Shown here one piece after another: positions 7,540 to 15,622 of a stretch of 24,365 bases of DNA. How positions within the stretch are numbered: position 1 is the stretch's first letter; each line of letters begins with the position of its first letter. The DNA comes from JAKASX01 sp035534495 (GTDB lineage: Bacteria; Acidobacteriota; Terriglobia; Acidiferrales; UBA7541). The stretch spans positions 1 to 24,365 of the forward strand of contig DATLRW010000032.1 in assembly GCA_035534495.1 (NCBI GenBank), given 5' to 3'. The notes under the pieces were generated by a model. It searched no databases. It was not told the origin of the DNA and saw only the letters and a list, made by a program, of their open reading frames with translations. The position numbers and the translations under genes are program-made.

Positions 7540-7890
7540 TTGAACCTGCCGCTTTGCGCCATGTCGATTTTCTCTCATTCATCCCCATCGGCGCTTTCGC
7601 TCGCTCTGATAGCGCTTCCTCTGCTTGTGTTATTGGTCGTTTTGACCATCGCTCGCCGCCGCAGAGAAGAATTCCCCGCCCCGGCAACGGCTTCCGCGAC
7701 AGCGCGCGAGGGAAACCGTCACTGGATCGCCGGTCTGGTCTACGCCAATTCGGACGACCCGGCCCTGGTGGTCCGGAAGCGCTCGGGAGTGGGCTGGACG
7801 CTCAATTTCGGCCACTGGCTGAGCTGGCTTTTTATGGCCCTACTTCTGTCGGTCCCCGCGCTGGTTGGGTATTTGTCGAGACGCCATTGA
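7540..7890 (+). CDS. Small membrane protein with DUF5808-like domain
   Basis: A 116-residue protein with two membrane segments: one near residues 17-39 followed by a positive RRRR stretch, and one near the C-terminus (WLFMALLLSVPALVGYL). Between them lies WIAGLVYANSDDPALVVRKR followed by GVGWTLNFG, the hallmark of DUF5808, a domain found in bacterial membrane proteins and of unknown function. A TTG at 7540 is the likely start, because GGAGGAGGGAG directly precedes it. In-frame ATGs at 7486 and 7561 lack such a site. It follows the exported protein after about 70 bases on the same strand. Confidence 0.65.
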   Translation: MNLPLCAMSIFSHSSPSALSLALIALPLLVLLVVLTIARRRREEFPAPATASATAREGNRHWIAGLVYANSDDPALVVRKRSGVGWTLNFGHWLSWLFMALLLSVPALVGYLSRRH

Positions 7891-8056
7891 TCCGAGGAAA
7901 GCCACCGGATGCCCCGCAACCCCCGTTTGGCGCTCGAGAAGAACCGCTCCCTGCCACCGATTTTGCGACGGGCGATGGCTGTGGTACGCTCAAGCCCTTA
8001 GTTGGGGTTGGCGCTGTCACGTTCCTCGGAGGAAATCCAAGTTCGCTGAATCTGAG

Positions 8057-8929
8057 ATGAGCACGAAACCTGCAGTCGGTACGTCTGTCGAAATTCAGCT
8101 GGCCCATTCGCCCGATGCGGATGACGCCTTTATGTTCTACGCCTTGGCGACCCGGAAGGTGCAGGCGCCTGGCTTGAAATTCATCCACACCCTTTCCGAT
8201 ATCGAAACCCTGAACCAGCAAGCCCAGCTCGAGCATTACGATATCTCGGCCATCAGCTTTTCCGCCTACCCGCGGATCATGGACAAATACCTTCTGATGG
8301 ACTGCGGCGCCAGTTTTGGCGACGGCTACGGCCCGCTGGTCGTTTCCTCACGGTCGATGCTGCCCAAGGATCTGCCGGGCTGCCGCGTGGCCGTGCCGGG
8401 CCCTCTGACCACCTCGTATCTGGTCTTAAAACTTTTCGCGCCGGCCATTGAAACCGTTACAATGCCGTTCGATAAAATCGTCGGCGCGGTCAAGGAAAAC
8501 GCGGTGGATGCCGGCCTGATCATCCACGAGGCGCAATTGACCTTCGGGCAGTTCGGCCTGCATCGCGTGATCGATCTCGGCCTCTGGTGGCAGCAGCAGA
8601 CGCAAATGCCGTTGCCGCTGGGCGGCAACGTGATCCGGCGCAGCCTGCCGCATGAGGTGGTCTTGAAGGCCGCGCGCGCCATCCGGGCGAGCATCGCCTA
8701 CGCCTTGGACCATCGCGAGGAGGCATTGAATTACGCCCTACAGTTTGCCCGGGACATGGACCCGGAACTGGCCGACCGGTTTGTCGGCATGTACGTGAAC
8801 CAGTGGACGCGCAGCTACGGCGAGGTCGGCCGCACCGCCGTCCGCGAACTGCTCCGTCGAGGCGCCGTCGCGGGCCTCATCCCCGGCCCGGTTGAGCCGG
8901 AATTCTTTCTGGAAGAAGTAGCCGCATGA
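8057..8929 (+). CDS. MqnA/MqnD-family protein (menaquinone biosynthesis-like)
   Basis: A 290-residue protein of the MqnA/MqnD family, which has a periplasmic-binding-protein fold but acts in the cytosol. The N-terminus shows HSPDADDAF at 17-25, and further motifs are ISFSAYP and GYGPLVVSS. MqnA makes 3-enolpyruvyl-benzoate and MqnD makes 1,4-dihydroxy-6-naphthoate in the futalosine menaquinone route. I cannot separate the two, and no other mqn gene is in the window. Its stop overlaps the next start as ATGA, so it is co-translated with the two MetE-like genes. That raises the chance of a different role. The ATG at 8057 has only a weak GAG upstream; longer in-frame starts exist but lack family similarity. 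Confidence 0.75.
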   Translation: MSTKPAVGTSVEIQLAHSPDADDAFMFYALATRKVQAPGLKFIHTLSDIETLNQQAQLEHYDISAISFSAYPRIMDKYLLMDCGASFGDGYGPLVVSSRSMLPKDLPGCRVAVPGPLTTSYLVLKLFAPAIETVTMPFDKIVGAVKENAVDAGLIIHEAQLTFGQFGLHRVIDLGLWWQQQTQMPLPLGGNVIRRSLPHEVVLKAARAIRASIAYALDHREEALNYALQFARDMDPELADRFVGMYVNQWTRSYGEVGRTAVRELLRRGAVAGLIPGPVEPEFFLEEVAA

Positions 8930-9945
8930 CACTGACACTTGCCCATACCGGAAGTTATCCACGCATCGGCGATTCCGCCGAGCTTCAGATCCTGCGCCGC
9001 GCCATCGCCGGCTTCGATCGCGGCGAGCGCACCGCGGCCGACCTGGCCGAGGCGGAAAACCAGATGACCCGCCGCGCCCTCGAAGAGCAGATGGCCGCGG
9101 GCGTCGACCTGGCGACCGACGGACAGATCCGCTGGAACGATCCCGTCTCCTATCTCGCCGGGAAGCTCGAAGGCGTGCGGGTGAACGGGCTGCTGCGCCT
9201 CTTCGACACCAACTTTTACTTCCGCCAGCCCGTGATCGAAGGCCGGCCGCGCCGCACGAAAAACCTCGTGGTGGCCGATTTTGAATTTGCCCGGCAGGCG
9301 ACGGCCTCGGGCCCCGGCAATCTCCAGGTGAAACCGGTCCTGACCGGGCCGTACACGCTCGCGCAACTCTCGCTCGCCGAAGCCGCCGATATGAAGCCCA
9401 TCGAGGCGCGCACGCGGGCCTACGCCGAGGCGCTCGCGGCGGAAATTGGCGCCCTGGCCGACGCCGGCGCCGCAACCATCCAGATCGACGAACCGGCCAT
9501 TCTGGTCCACCCGGGCGATTGGGACATTTTCGCCCAGGCGGTAGGCACTCTGGCCGGCGCGCGCGATCAGGCGCGCGGCCGTGGGCGCAAACTGAATCTG
9601 CACCTCTGCGTCTATTTCCACGACTGCGCCCCGCTCTTCGGCAAGCTGGTTTCCCTTCCCGTCGACGGCGTCGGGCTGGACTTCACGTATAATCCGAAAC
9701 TGGCTGATCTGGTGGCGCGGGAGGGTTCGCCCGTCCCGCTGGGACTCGGTCTGGTGGACGGCCGCAACACGAAACTCGAGCAGCCGGCCGACGTCGCCCG
9801 CGAAATCGCCCGCATGCTCCCCCGGATCGCCGGAGAGAGCGCGTGGCTCGGCCCTTCCTGCGGCTTGGAATATCTGCCGCGAGATCGCGCCCAGGCGAAA
9901 CTGGAGTTGCTCGGGAAGATCCGGTCGGCGGTCGAGGGCCGGTAA
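8926..9945 (+). CDS. MetE-core-like protein, first of a tandem pair
   Basis: A 339-residue protein matching only the C-terminal barrel of cobalamin-independent methionine synthase (UROD/MetE-like fold). Canonical MetE is about 750 residues and has an additional N-terminal barrel. The sequence keeps GSYPR near the start, LTGPYTLA, QIDEPA (186-191) and a likely zinc site of His226, Cys228, Asp252 and Cys312. The third ligand is Asp where MetE has Glu. Short MetE-like proteins in archaea and some bacteria make methionine from homocysteine with methylcobalamin or other methyl donors instead of methyl-folate. This one overlaps the MqnD-like gene by 4 nt and lies 22 bases before its paralogue. It may be a partner subunit or an enzyme with another substrate. 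Confidence 0.8.
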   Translation: MTLTLAHTGSYPRIGDSAELQILRRAIAGFDRGERTAADLAEAENQMTRRALEEQMAAGVDLATDGQIRWNDPVSYLAGKLEGVRVNGLLRLFDTNFYFRQPVIEGRPRRTKNLVVADFEFARQATASGPGNLQVKPVLTGPYTLAQLSLAEAADMKPIEARTRAYAEALAAEIGALADAGAATIQIDEPAILVHPGDWDIFAQAVGTLAGARDQARGRGRKLNLHLCVYFHDCAPLFGKLVSLPVDGVGLDFTYNPKLADLVAREGSPVPLGLGLVDGRNTKLEQPADVAREIARMLPRIAGESAWLGPSCGLEYLPRDRAQAKLELLGKIRSAVEGR

Positions 9946-9967
9946 AAAGCTACCTGGGAAATTTAAA

Positions 9968-10960
9968 ATGAATCGCGAGAAACTCGAAAAACTCGGTTTA
10001 CATCTGCCGCTGTTCCCGGTCACTTCGGTGGGCAGCTTTCCCAAAACGGACGAAGTCGTCGACGCCCGCGCCCAGTTCCGCCGCGGCTCCATTTCCGCGG
10101 AGAAGCTGGCCGAGGTCGAGCGCGCCGCGACGGCCTTCTGGATCAGGAAGCAGGAGGAGCTGGGAATCGACGTTCTGGTCGACGGCGAGCAGTACCGCGG
10201 CGACATGGTCGCCTATTTCGCCGAGCGCCTGCCCGGCTTCACCCAGGGCGGCCTGGTCCGCAGCTATGGCAACCGCTATTACCACAAGCCGATCGTCACG
10301 GGCGAGGTGCAGTGGCCCGGCCCGATCACCGTCGACTGGTGGCGCTATGCCCAAGGCCTGACCCAAAAGCCGGTCAAGGGCATGCTCACCGGCCCCTACA
10401 CGATCATGGACTGGAGCTTCAACGAGCACTACGCCAACCGTAAGGCCACCTGCATGGCCCTGGCCGGCGTGGTCCGCCGCGAAGTGGAAGCGCTCATCGC
10501 GGCCGGCTGCAAGATCGTTCAGGTGGACGAGCCGGCGCTATCGGTGCGGCCCGAGGAACTTCCGGTCGCCATCGAGGCGATGCACCGGGTCACCGACGGC
10601 CTGGACGCCTATTTCATTACCCACGCCTGCTACGGCGCCTTCGAGCTGATCTATCCGGCCATGCTCGATCTACCCGTCGATAATTTCGATCTGGAAATGT
10701 CGAATTCCGGCCTGGATCTGCTGGACCTGTTCCGCCGCAACCGCTTCACCAAGGACATCAGCTTCGGCGTCGTCGATGTGCATTCCCACGTGCTCGAGGA
10801 TTTGCCGACGGTTCGCCGGCGCGTCGAACAGGCGCTCACGATCCTGCCCAAGGAACAGGTCTGGATCGATCCCGATTGCGGCCTGAAGACGCGCACCGTC
10901 GATGAATCCATCGACAAGCTCCGCGTTTGCGTCGAAGCCGCCAAGTCCTTCCGCAACTGA
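9968..10960 (+). CDS. Short MetE (core methionine synthase-like), second of a tandem pair
   Basis: A 330-residue MetE catalytic-barrel protein with every expected zinc ligand: His219 and Cys221 in THACYG, Glu243 in DLEMSNS and Cys304 in DPDCGLKTR. It also has TSVGSFP at the start, LTGPYTI, QVDEPALS and VVDVHSH. These are the residues that bind zinc and homocysteine in MetE. The N-terminal folate-side barrel is missing, so it fits the folate-independent short methionine synthases. It probably transfers a methyl group to homocysteine in the cytosol, with a corrinoid protein or small methyl donor that is not in this window. The spacing to the first MetE-like gene is 22 bases, so they form one operon. 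The donor is unknown. Confidence 0.85.
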   Translation: MNREKLEKLGLHLPLFPVTSVGSFPKTDEVVDARAQFRRGSISAEKLAEVERAATAFWIRKQEELGIDVLVDGEQYRGDMVAYFAERLPGFTQGGLVRSYGNRYYHKPIVTGEVQWPGPITVDWWRYAQGLTQKPVKGMLTGPYTIMDWSFNEHYANRKATCMALAGVVRREVEALIAAGCKIVQVDEPALSVRPEELPVAIEAMHRVTDGLDAYFITHACYGAFELIYPAMLDLPVDNFDLEMSNSGLDLLDLFRRNRFTKDISFGVVDVHSHVLEDLPTVRRRVEQALTILPKEQVWIDPDCGLKTRTVDESIDKLRVCVEAAKSFRN

Positions 10961-11214
10961 TTCCCCGTCCGCTCGGACTCCGGGTTGACTGCGTCCCGTC
11001 CGGGAGCGCCGGCGCAATTTCCAGGCCCTAGGCGGCCGTTCTTGACGCGCCGTAGCGATTTGCTTAGAGTCGTTCTTCCCGATGAGATCCAAAGGCAACC
11101 CCGGTCGAGATTCCGTGCCCCTTGCCTGCTCGCCGGCCATTGCAATAAAACCGCCGAAGAAAGGGAGTCACATTCCCCGCCCTGCCCGGGACTGATGACG
11201 TTTTCCGCGCCGCC
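10961..11214. other. Intergenic gap with promoter before the TIM-barrel gene
   Basis: This 254-base gap contains one clear promoter (11042-11070) and GC-rich inverted repeats just after the MetE stop that have no T-run. A 37-codon ATG frame begins at about 11081, but it has no recognisable ribosome site or features, so I do not call it. Confidence 0.5.
11042..11070 (+). promoter_or_regulatory. Likely sigma70 promoter for the TIM-barrel/asnS operon
   Basis: TTGACG at 11042-11047 and TAGAGT at 11065-11070 are 17 bases apart, giving five-of-six and four-of-six matches. Transcription would start near 11077, about 138 bases before the ATG at 11215. Nothing nearby competes with it. Confidence 0.5.
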
Positions 11215-12075
11215 ATGCTACGTGTCCTCTCTACCTACCTTTTCTCCAGCCAGCCCTTGGGCCATGACCACCTCGCCGCGGCGGCTCGCGCCGGCTTCGC
11301 GGGCATCGAACTGTTTTCCGCCAGGGGCCATTTCAATTACCGCTCGCCCGAACCGACCAACTCCCTGACGCACTGGCTCGATCAAACCGGCCTGGGCCTT
11401 CACTCGGTCCACGCGCCTTTGGAGCGGTGCTCGGGAACGAGCCGTGAAAGCGACGCGCCGATCTCGATCGCCGAGACGGACAAGCTGCGGCGCATCGAGG
11501 CCGTGGACGAAATCAAATGGTCGTTGGAACTGGCCGAGCGCATTCCCTTCCGTTTCCTGGTCCTGCACATGGGGACCGGACGCGAGCCGCTCGATGGCCG
11601 CTATCAGGACGCCGCCTTCAACTCGCTCGAATATCTGGTCGTTTTCGCCAAGCAGCGCGGCGTGACGATCGCGCTGGAAAATACGCCCGGCGAGATGGCT
11701 GCGCCCCAGGCGCTGGTGGATTTCCTGCGCGAGACGCGGCTCAGCGATCTGCGCCTCTGCTTCGACGTGGGACACGCCCACATCGGCGAGGGCGTCGACG
11801 CCTCCTTCGATCTGATGCGCGAGCGCGCCGTCACCACGCATATTCACGACAATCGCGGCGACCGCGACGATCACCTGGTTCCGTTCGAGGGCTCGATCGA
11901 CTGGGAAGCCGCGCTCGGAAAACTTCGCGAGGCCCGGGTGGAATTGCCGCTCGTCCTGGAACTGAAGCAGCACGACCCCGGCACGTGGAAAGAGATCCTC
12001 GAGCGCGCCGGCGCGGCCACCGGGCGGCTCGAAAAACTGGCGCCGCGCGAGTCCGGCGGCGAGTCATCGGGCTGA
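11215..12075 (+). CDS. Xylose-isomerase-like TIM-barrel protein (sugar phosphate isomerase/epimerase family)
   Basis: A 286-residue AP-endonuclease-2/xylose-isomerase-like TIM barrel. The usual metal ligands are visible along the strands: Glu in IALENTPG, Asp and His in CFDVGHAHI, His in THIHDNRG and Glu in LVLELKQ. Family members include sugar isomerases and epimerases, endonuclease IV and deglycosylating enzymes. The lack of DNA-binding loops and the length favour a small-molecule isomerase. Nothing in the neighbours fixes the substrate. Its stop codon overlaps the ribosome site of asnS, so the two are co-translated. The ATG at 11215 has no obvious Shine-Dalgarno site. Confidence 0.8.
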   Translation: MLRVLSTYLFSSQPLGHDHLAAAARAGFAGIELFSARGHFNYRSPEPTNSLTHWLDQTGLGLHSVHAPLERCSGTSRESDAPISIAETDKLRRIEAVDEIKWSLELAERIPFRFLVLHMGTGREPLDGRYQDAAFNSLEYLVVFAKQRGVTIALENTPGEMAAPQALVDFLRETRLSDLRLCFDVGHAHIGEGVDASFDLMRERAVTTHIHDNRGDRDDHLVPFEGSIDWEAALGKLREARVELPLVLELKQHDPGTWKEILERAGAATGRLEKLAPRESGGESSG

Positions 12076-12083
12076 GGAGATTT

Positions 12084-13385
12084 ATGGGGGTCGTCACCAT
12101 CGAGCAGATCGCCGCGTGCGAGGGGCAGGAGGTCACGCTTCAGGGCTGGCTGTACAATCTTCGCGAATCCGGCAAACTGCTTTTCCCGCAATTCCGGGAC
12201 GGCACCGGCGTCGTGCAAGGCGTCGTCTCGAAAAAGGAACATCCCGAAGCGTTCGCCGCCCTCGCCGATCTCACGCAGGAATCCAGTCTCGAGGTCACCG
12301 GCATGGTTCACGCCGATCCCCGCGCCCCGGGCGGCTATGAACTTCAGGTCACCGGCGTCGCCGTCCTGCAGCGGATTGCCGAGAGCGATCCGTATCCCAT
12401 CCAGCTCAAGCAGCACGGCACCGATTTCCTGCTCGAGAACCGGCACCTCTGGATTCGCACGCCCCGGCAGGCGGCGATTCTCCGCCTCCGCGACGAGGCC
12501 ATCTATGCCGCCCGCCTGTTCATGCACGAGCAGGGCTACGTCCTCACCGATGCGCCGATCTTCACGCCCTCCTCCTGCGAAGGCACAACGAACCTGTTCG
12601 AAGTGGATTACATGGACGATCAGAAGGCATACCTCAGCCAGTCGGGCCAGCTCTACGTCGAGGCCACCGCGGCCGCCCTGGGCAAGGTCTATTGCTTCGG
12701 TCCCGCCTTCCGCGCCGAGCGATCCAAAACGCGCCGCCATCTGACCGAATTCTGGATACTGGAGCCCGAAGCCGCCTTCGCCCATGTCGACGACATGATG
12801 GCGCTCGCCGAGGGCCTGATCACGCATATCATCCAGAGCTGCCTGGAACATTGCCGGAAGCAGCTGGAGACCCTCGGCCGCGACGCCTCCAAGCTCGAAT
12901 CCGTGCGCCCCCCTTTTCCGCGCGTCAGCTACGATGAGGCCATCGAGATCCTTCACCGGAACGGCAATTCCACCGGCTGGGGCGAGGATTTCGGCGGCGA
13001 CGAGGAAACCCTCCTCTCCAGCCAGTTCGACCGGCCTCTGATCGTTCACCGTTTTCCGGCGGCCATAAAGCCGTTCTACATGGAACCCGATCCCGACCGT
13101 CCCGAAGTGGCGTTGGGTTTCGACATCCTGGCCGCGGAAGGCTACGGCGAAATCGTCGGCGGCGGCGAGCGCGTTTCGAGCTACGATCTGCTGCGCAAGC
13201 GCCTGCGCGAAAACAATCTTCCCGAAGAGCCCTTCCGCTGGTATCTCGATCTGCGCCGTTACGGCAGCGTGCCGCACGCCGGTTTCGGCCTCGGCATAGA
13301 GCGGACGATCGCCTGGATCGCCGGCGTCGAGCACGTTCGCGAAGTGATTCCGTTTCCGCGGACCATCTATCGCTTATACCCCTGA
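12084..13385 (+). CDS. asnS: Asparaginyl-tRNA synthetase
   Basis: A 433-residue class IIb aminoacyl-tRNA synthetase that charges tRNA-Asn with asparagine. Residues about 15-105 are the anticodon-binding OB fold (GWLYNLRESGKLLF and so on). The catalytic core has CEGTTNLFEVDY, motif 2 FRAERSKTRRHLTEFW and motif 3 GFGLGIERT. The C-terminus EVIPFPRTIYRLYP is close to the usual AsnRS ending, which separates it from the AspRS group. The ATG at 12084 has GAGGAG 4 bases upstream. Having AsnS means the cell can make Asn-tRNA directly; whether it also has GatCAB cannot be seen here. Confidence 0.95.
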   Translation: MGVVTIEQIAACEGQEVTLQGWLYNLRESGKLLFPQFRDGTGVVQGVVSKKEHPEAFAALADLTQESSLEVTGMVHADPRAPGGYELQVTGVAVLQRIAESDPYPIQLKQHGTDFLLENRHLWIRTPRQAAILRLRDEAIYAARLFMHEQGYVLTDAPIFTPSSCEGTTNLFEVDYMDDQKAYLSQSGQLYVEATAAALGKVYCFGPAFRAERSKTRRHLTEFWILEPEAAFAHVDDMMALAEGLITHIIQSCLEHCRKQLETLGRDASKLESVRPPFPRVSYDEAIEILHRNGNSTGWGEDFGGDEETLLSSQFDRPLIVHRFPAAIKPFYMEPDPDRPEVALGFDILAAEGYGEIVGGGERVSSYDLLRKRLRENNLPEEPFRWYLDLRRYGSVPHAGFGLGIERTIAWIAGVEHVREVIPFPRTIYRLYP

Positions 13386-13394
13386 CGCTCGGGA

Positions 13395-13400
13395 TATACT
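13395..13400 (+). promoter_or_regulatory. Possible -10 element just before arginase (leaderless transcript?)
   Basis: TATACT lies 8 bases before the arginase ATG at 13409, and no Shine-Dalgarno site is present. A start at about base 13407 would give a nearly leaderless mRNA. No -35 box is seen, and asnS read-through could equally supply transcription. Confidence 0.3.
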
Positions 13401-13408
13401 ACGAACCG

Positions 13409-14320
13409 ATGGCGCACAAAATCCGTATTATTGGCGTGCCCATGGATCTCGGGGCCAGCCGCCGCGGCGTCGATATGGGGCCATCCGCCTTGCGGATCGC
13501 CGGGCTCCCATCCCGCATCAAGCAGCTCGGTCACCCGGTCGAGGACACGGGCAACGTCCCCGTAAAGCAGCCCGAAGAGACGCATTTCGGCGACAAACGC
13601 GCCAAGTATCTCCAGGAGATCGTCGAAACCTGCCAGGGCCTGGCGACCATCGTCGAGCAGACCGTTGCCGAGGGCGGATTCCCTCTCGTGCTGGGCGGCG
13701 ACCATTCGCTGGCCGTCGGCTCGGTGGGGGGTGTGGCCACCCACTTTCACAAGCAGGGCCGGCGCGTCGGCCTGCTCTGGCTCGACGCGCACGGCGACAT
13801 GAATACGCCGGAAACGACGCCTTCCGGGAACATCCACGGGATGCCGCTGGCGGCGCTGGTTGGCGCCGGCGCGCCCGAGCTGACGCGGATGGCCGGCTTC
13901 TGGCCGGTTGTCGAACCCCGCCAGGTCGCCCTGGTCGGCGTGCGCGATCTCGACCCCAAGGAACAGCGCCTGATGAAACAGACCGGCGTTCACGCCTTCA
14001 CCATGCGCGACATCGACGAACGCGGCATGCGCGACGTGATGACCGAGGCCCTCCGCTTCGTCACCGACGACACGGCCGGCGTCGCCGTCAGCCTCGACAT
14101 GGATTTCGTCGATCCGCAGGAAGCGCCCGGCGTCGGCACACCGGTCCGGGGAGGCGTCACCTACCGGGAAGCCCACCTCGCCATGGAAATGATCGCCGAT
14201 TCCCATTCCATGGTTTCCCTGGAGATCGTCGAAATCAACCCGGTGATCGATTTGCACAATAAGACCGGCAATCTGGGGGTTGAACTGGTCCTTTCCGGTC
14301 TCGGGAAGAGGATTCTCTAG
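13409..14320 (+). CDS. rocF: Arginase
   Basis: A 303-residue ureohydrolase that splits arginine into ornithine and urea, using two Mn ions. All the metal motifs are present: GGDHS (His99), DAHGDMN (Asp126, His128, Asp130) and SLDMDFVDP (Asp230, Asp232). Glu275 in the C-terminal SLEIVEINP completes the active site. The pattern NIHGMPLAAL with the PVRGG/YREAH stretch fits arginase better than agmatinase. Length equals the family norm. The gene starts 23 bases after asnS and has no clear ribosome site; see the possible -10 element. No ornithine-using gene is adjacent. Confidence 0.93.
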   Translation: MAHKIRIIGVPMDLGASRRGVDMGPSALRIAGLPSRIKQLGHPVEDTGNVPVKQPEETHFGDKRAKYLQEIVETCQGLATIVEQTVAEGGFPLVLGGDHSLAVGSVGGVATHFHKQGRRVGLLWLDAHGDMNTPETTPSGNIHGMPLAALVGAGAPELTRMAGFWPVVEPRQVALVGVRDLDPKEQRLMKQTGVHAFTMRDIDERGMRDVMTEALRFVTDDTAGVAVSLDMDFVDPQEAPGVGTPVRGGVTYREAHLAMEMIADSHSMVSLEIVEINPVIDLHNKTGNLGVELVLSGLGKRIL

Positions 14321-14342
14321 TACCATGCGGGTTGGTTCCGCG

Positions 14343-14369
14343 GCGCCCGCCGGGGGAAACCGGCGGCGC
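14343..14369 (+). terminator. Strong hairpin between arginase and ddl
   Basis: The arms at 14343-14353 and 14360-14369 pair over 10 GC-rich base pairs with one bulge and a GGGAAA loop. The hairpin sits in the 78-base gap after the arginase stop. There is no T-run behind it, so it may be an attenuator or mRNA end rather than a classical terminator. Confidence 0.4.
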
Positions 14370-14398
14370 ACACTTTGCAGGGGGAGATAGCCGACACG

Positions 14399-15523
14399 AT
14401 GACGCCAGACAAACGCCTGCGGGTAGCCATTCTCTTCGGGGGCCGTTCGGCCGAGCATGAAGTCTCCATCGCCTCGGCGGCTTCCGTCATTCGCGCCCTC
14501 GACCCGGCCAAGTACGTCGCCGTCCCCGTCGGTATCAGCAAGGAGGGGCGCTGGATGGTCGGCGGCGGCGCAGAGAAAATCCTGGCCGATACGATTCGCC
14601 AGGGACGCCGCGCGGTCCTGCCGCCCGAGCCGGGCGCCGGCCTGCTGGCCCTGAACCCGGCCGGTTCCACCCCGCTCGCCGCCGTTGATGTCGTTTTCCC
14701 CGTCCTGCACGGCACCTACGGCGAAGACGGCACCGTGCAGGGCCTGCTCGAACTGGCGGGCCTGCCCTACGTCGGCTGCGGCGTGCTGGCCTCGTCGGTG
14801 GGCATGGACAAGGAGGTGCAGAAGCGCCTCTTCGATCACGCCGGCCTGCCGGTCGTGAAATATCTCCCGGTGTCCCGCGCACGATGGGAGACCGATGGCC
14901 AGGCCGTTCTCGCAGACGTTCGCCGCCGCTTTCATTTCCCCGTTTTCGTCAAGCCCGCGACGCTCGGTTCATCGGTCGGCATGACGAAGGCGCACAACGA
15001 CGCCGAGCTCGCAGGCGCGCTGCAACTCGCCGCCGAGTTCGCGCAGAAAATCCTGGTCGAGCGCGCGATCGACGGCCGCGAAATCGAAGTCGCCGTCCTG
15101 GGCAACGAAGATGCCCGTTGCTCGGTTCCCGGCGAAATCATCCCCCATCGCGAGTTCTACGATTACACGGCCAAGTACACCGAGGAGGGCACGCGTCTGC
15201 TCGTTCCCGCCCCGCTGACCGCCCGCCAGACGGCCAGGGTTCAGGATTACGCCGTTCGCGCCTTCCGAGCCGTCGAGGGACGCGGCATGGCCCGGGTCGA
15301 TTGCTTCCTCGAGCGCCAGACCGGCCGTTTCTACGTCAACGAGATCAATACGATTCCCGGCTTCACCTCGATCAGCATGTACCCGCGCCTCTGGGAAGCC
15401 TCCGGCGTTGGCTACCGGGCACTGATCGACCGCCTGATCGAGCTCGCCCTCGAAGAGCATCAGGAAAAAGAGCGCACGCGCTTTTCCTTCGAACCGCCGC
15501 CCGGCGGCGCGCTCTCGGAATAG
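14399..15523 (+). CDS. ddl: D-alanine--D-alanine ligase
   Basis: A 374-residue ATP-grasp ligase that joins two D-alanines for peptidoglycan synthesis. The N-terminal VAILFGGRSAEHEVSIASA is the typical first loop of Ddl. Later parts include HGTYGEDGTVQGLLELAGLP, YVGCGVLASSVGMDKE, the ATP-grasp lysine in FVKPATLGSSVG and the Mg-binding ending RVDCFLE...YVNEINTIPGFT. Length is within the DdlA/B range. I choose the ATG at 14399, which lies in the region following GGGGGAG; an upstream TTG at 14375 would add eight residues that do not look conserved. It is separated from arginase by a hairpin and need not be in the same operon. Confidence 0.95.
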   Translation: MTPDKRLRVAILFGGRSAEHEVSIASAASVIRALDPAKYVAVPVGISKEGRWMVGGGAEKILADTIRQGRRAVLPPEPGAGLLALNPAGSTPLAAVDVVFPVLHGTYGEDGTVQGLLELAGLPYVGCGVLASSVGMDKEVQKRLFDHAGLPVVKYLPVSRARWETDGQAVLADVRRRFHFPVFVKPATLGSSVGMTKAHNDAELAGALQLAAEFAQKILVERAIDGREIEVAVLGNEDARCSVPGEIIPHREFYDYTAKYTEEGTRLLVPAPLTARQTARVQDYAVRAFRAVEGRGMARVDCFLERQTGRFYVNEINTIPGFTSISMYPRLWEASGVGYRALIDRLIELALEEHQEKERTRFSFEPPPGGALSE

Positions 15524-15562
15524 GCTTCGCTTCCCCGCCCGCCGCGCCGGCCGCCTTGCCTC

Positions 15563-15590
15563 TTGACACCTTGGTCCATCCGTTTAAACT
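15563..15590 (+). promoter_or_regulatory. Promoter of the TetR-HlyD-ABC operon
   Basis: TTGACA at 15563-15568 is a perfect -35, followed after 16 bases by TAAACT at 15585-15590. The AT-rich stretch just downstream holds the operator-like palindrome, as expected for a TetR-controlled promoter. Confidence 0.6.
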
Positions 15591-15606
15591 AACTAACCAG
15601 ATAGTT
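15591..15606. promoter_or_regulatory. Likely TetR operator (imperfect palindrome)
   Basis: AACTAACCAGATAGTT has perfect 5-bp arms AACTA/TAGTT and one further pair inside. It sits directly downstream of the -10 box and 16 bases before the TetR start. This placement is typical of self-repression, where bound repressor blocks transcription initiation. Confidence 0.55.
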
Positions 15607-15622
15607 AAATAAGCGTTGCCCC

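Noticed and set aside
8926..10960. A single MetE gene split by a frameshift
   Set aside because: The two products are paralogous complete barrels, each with its own start and zinc site, so they are not the two halves of one MetE.
11081..11194. A 37-codon ATG frame in the gap before the TIM-barrel gene
   Set aside because: No ribosome site, no hydrophobic or conserved pattern, and it ends just before the real gene.
11871..13334. A 487-codon minus-strand frame opposite asnS
   Set aside because: It is a shadow of asnS, with composition typical of antisense GC-rich frames.
13367..14935. A 522-codon minus-strand frame across arginase and ddl
   Set aside because: It covers two well-identified plus-strand genes and the gap between them, and lacks motifs.
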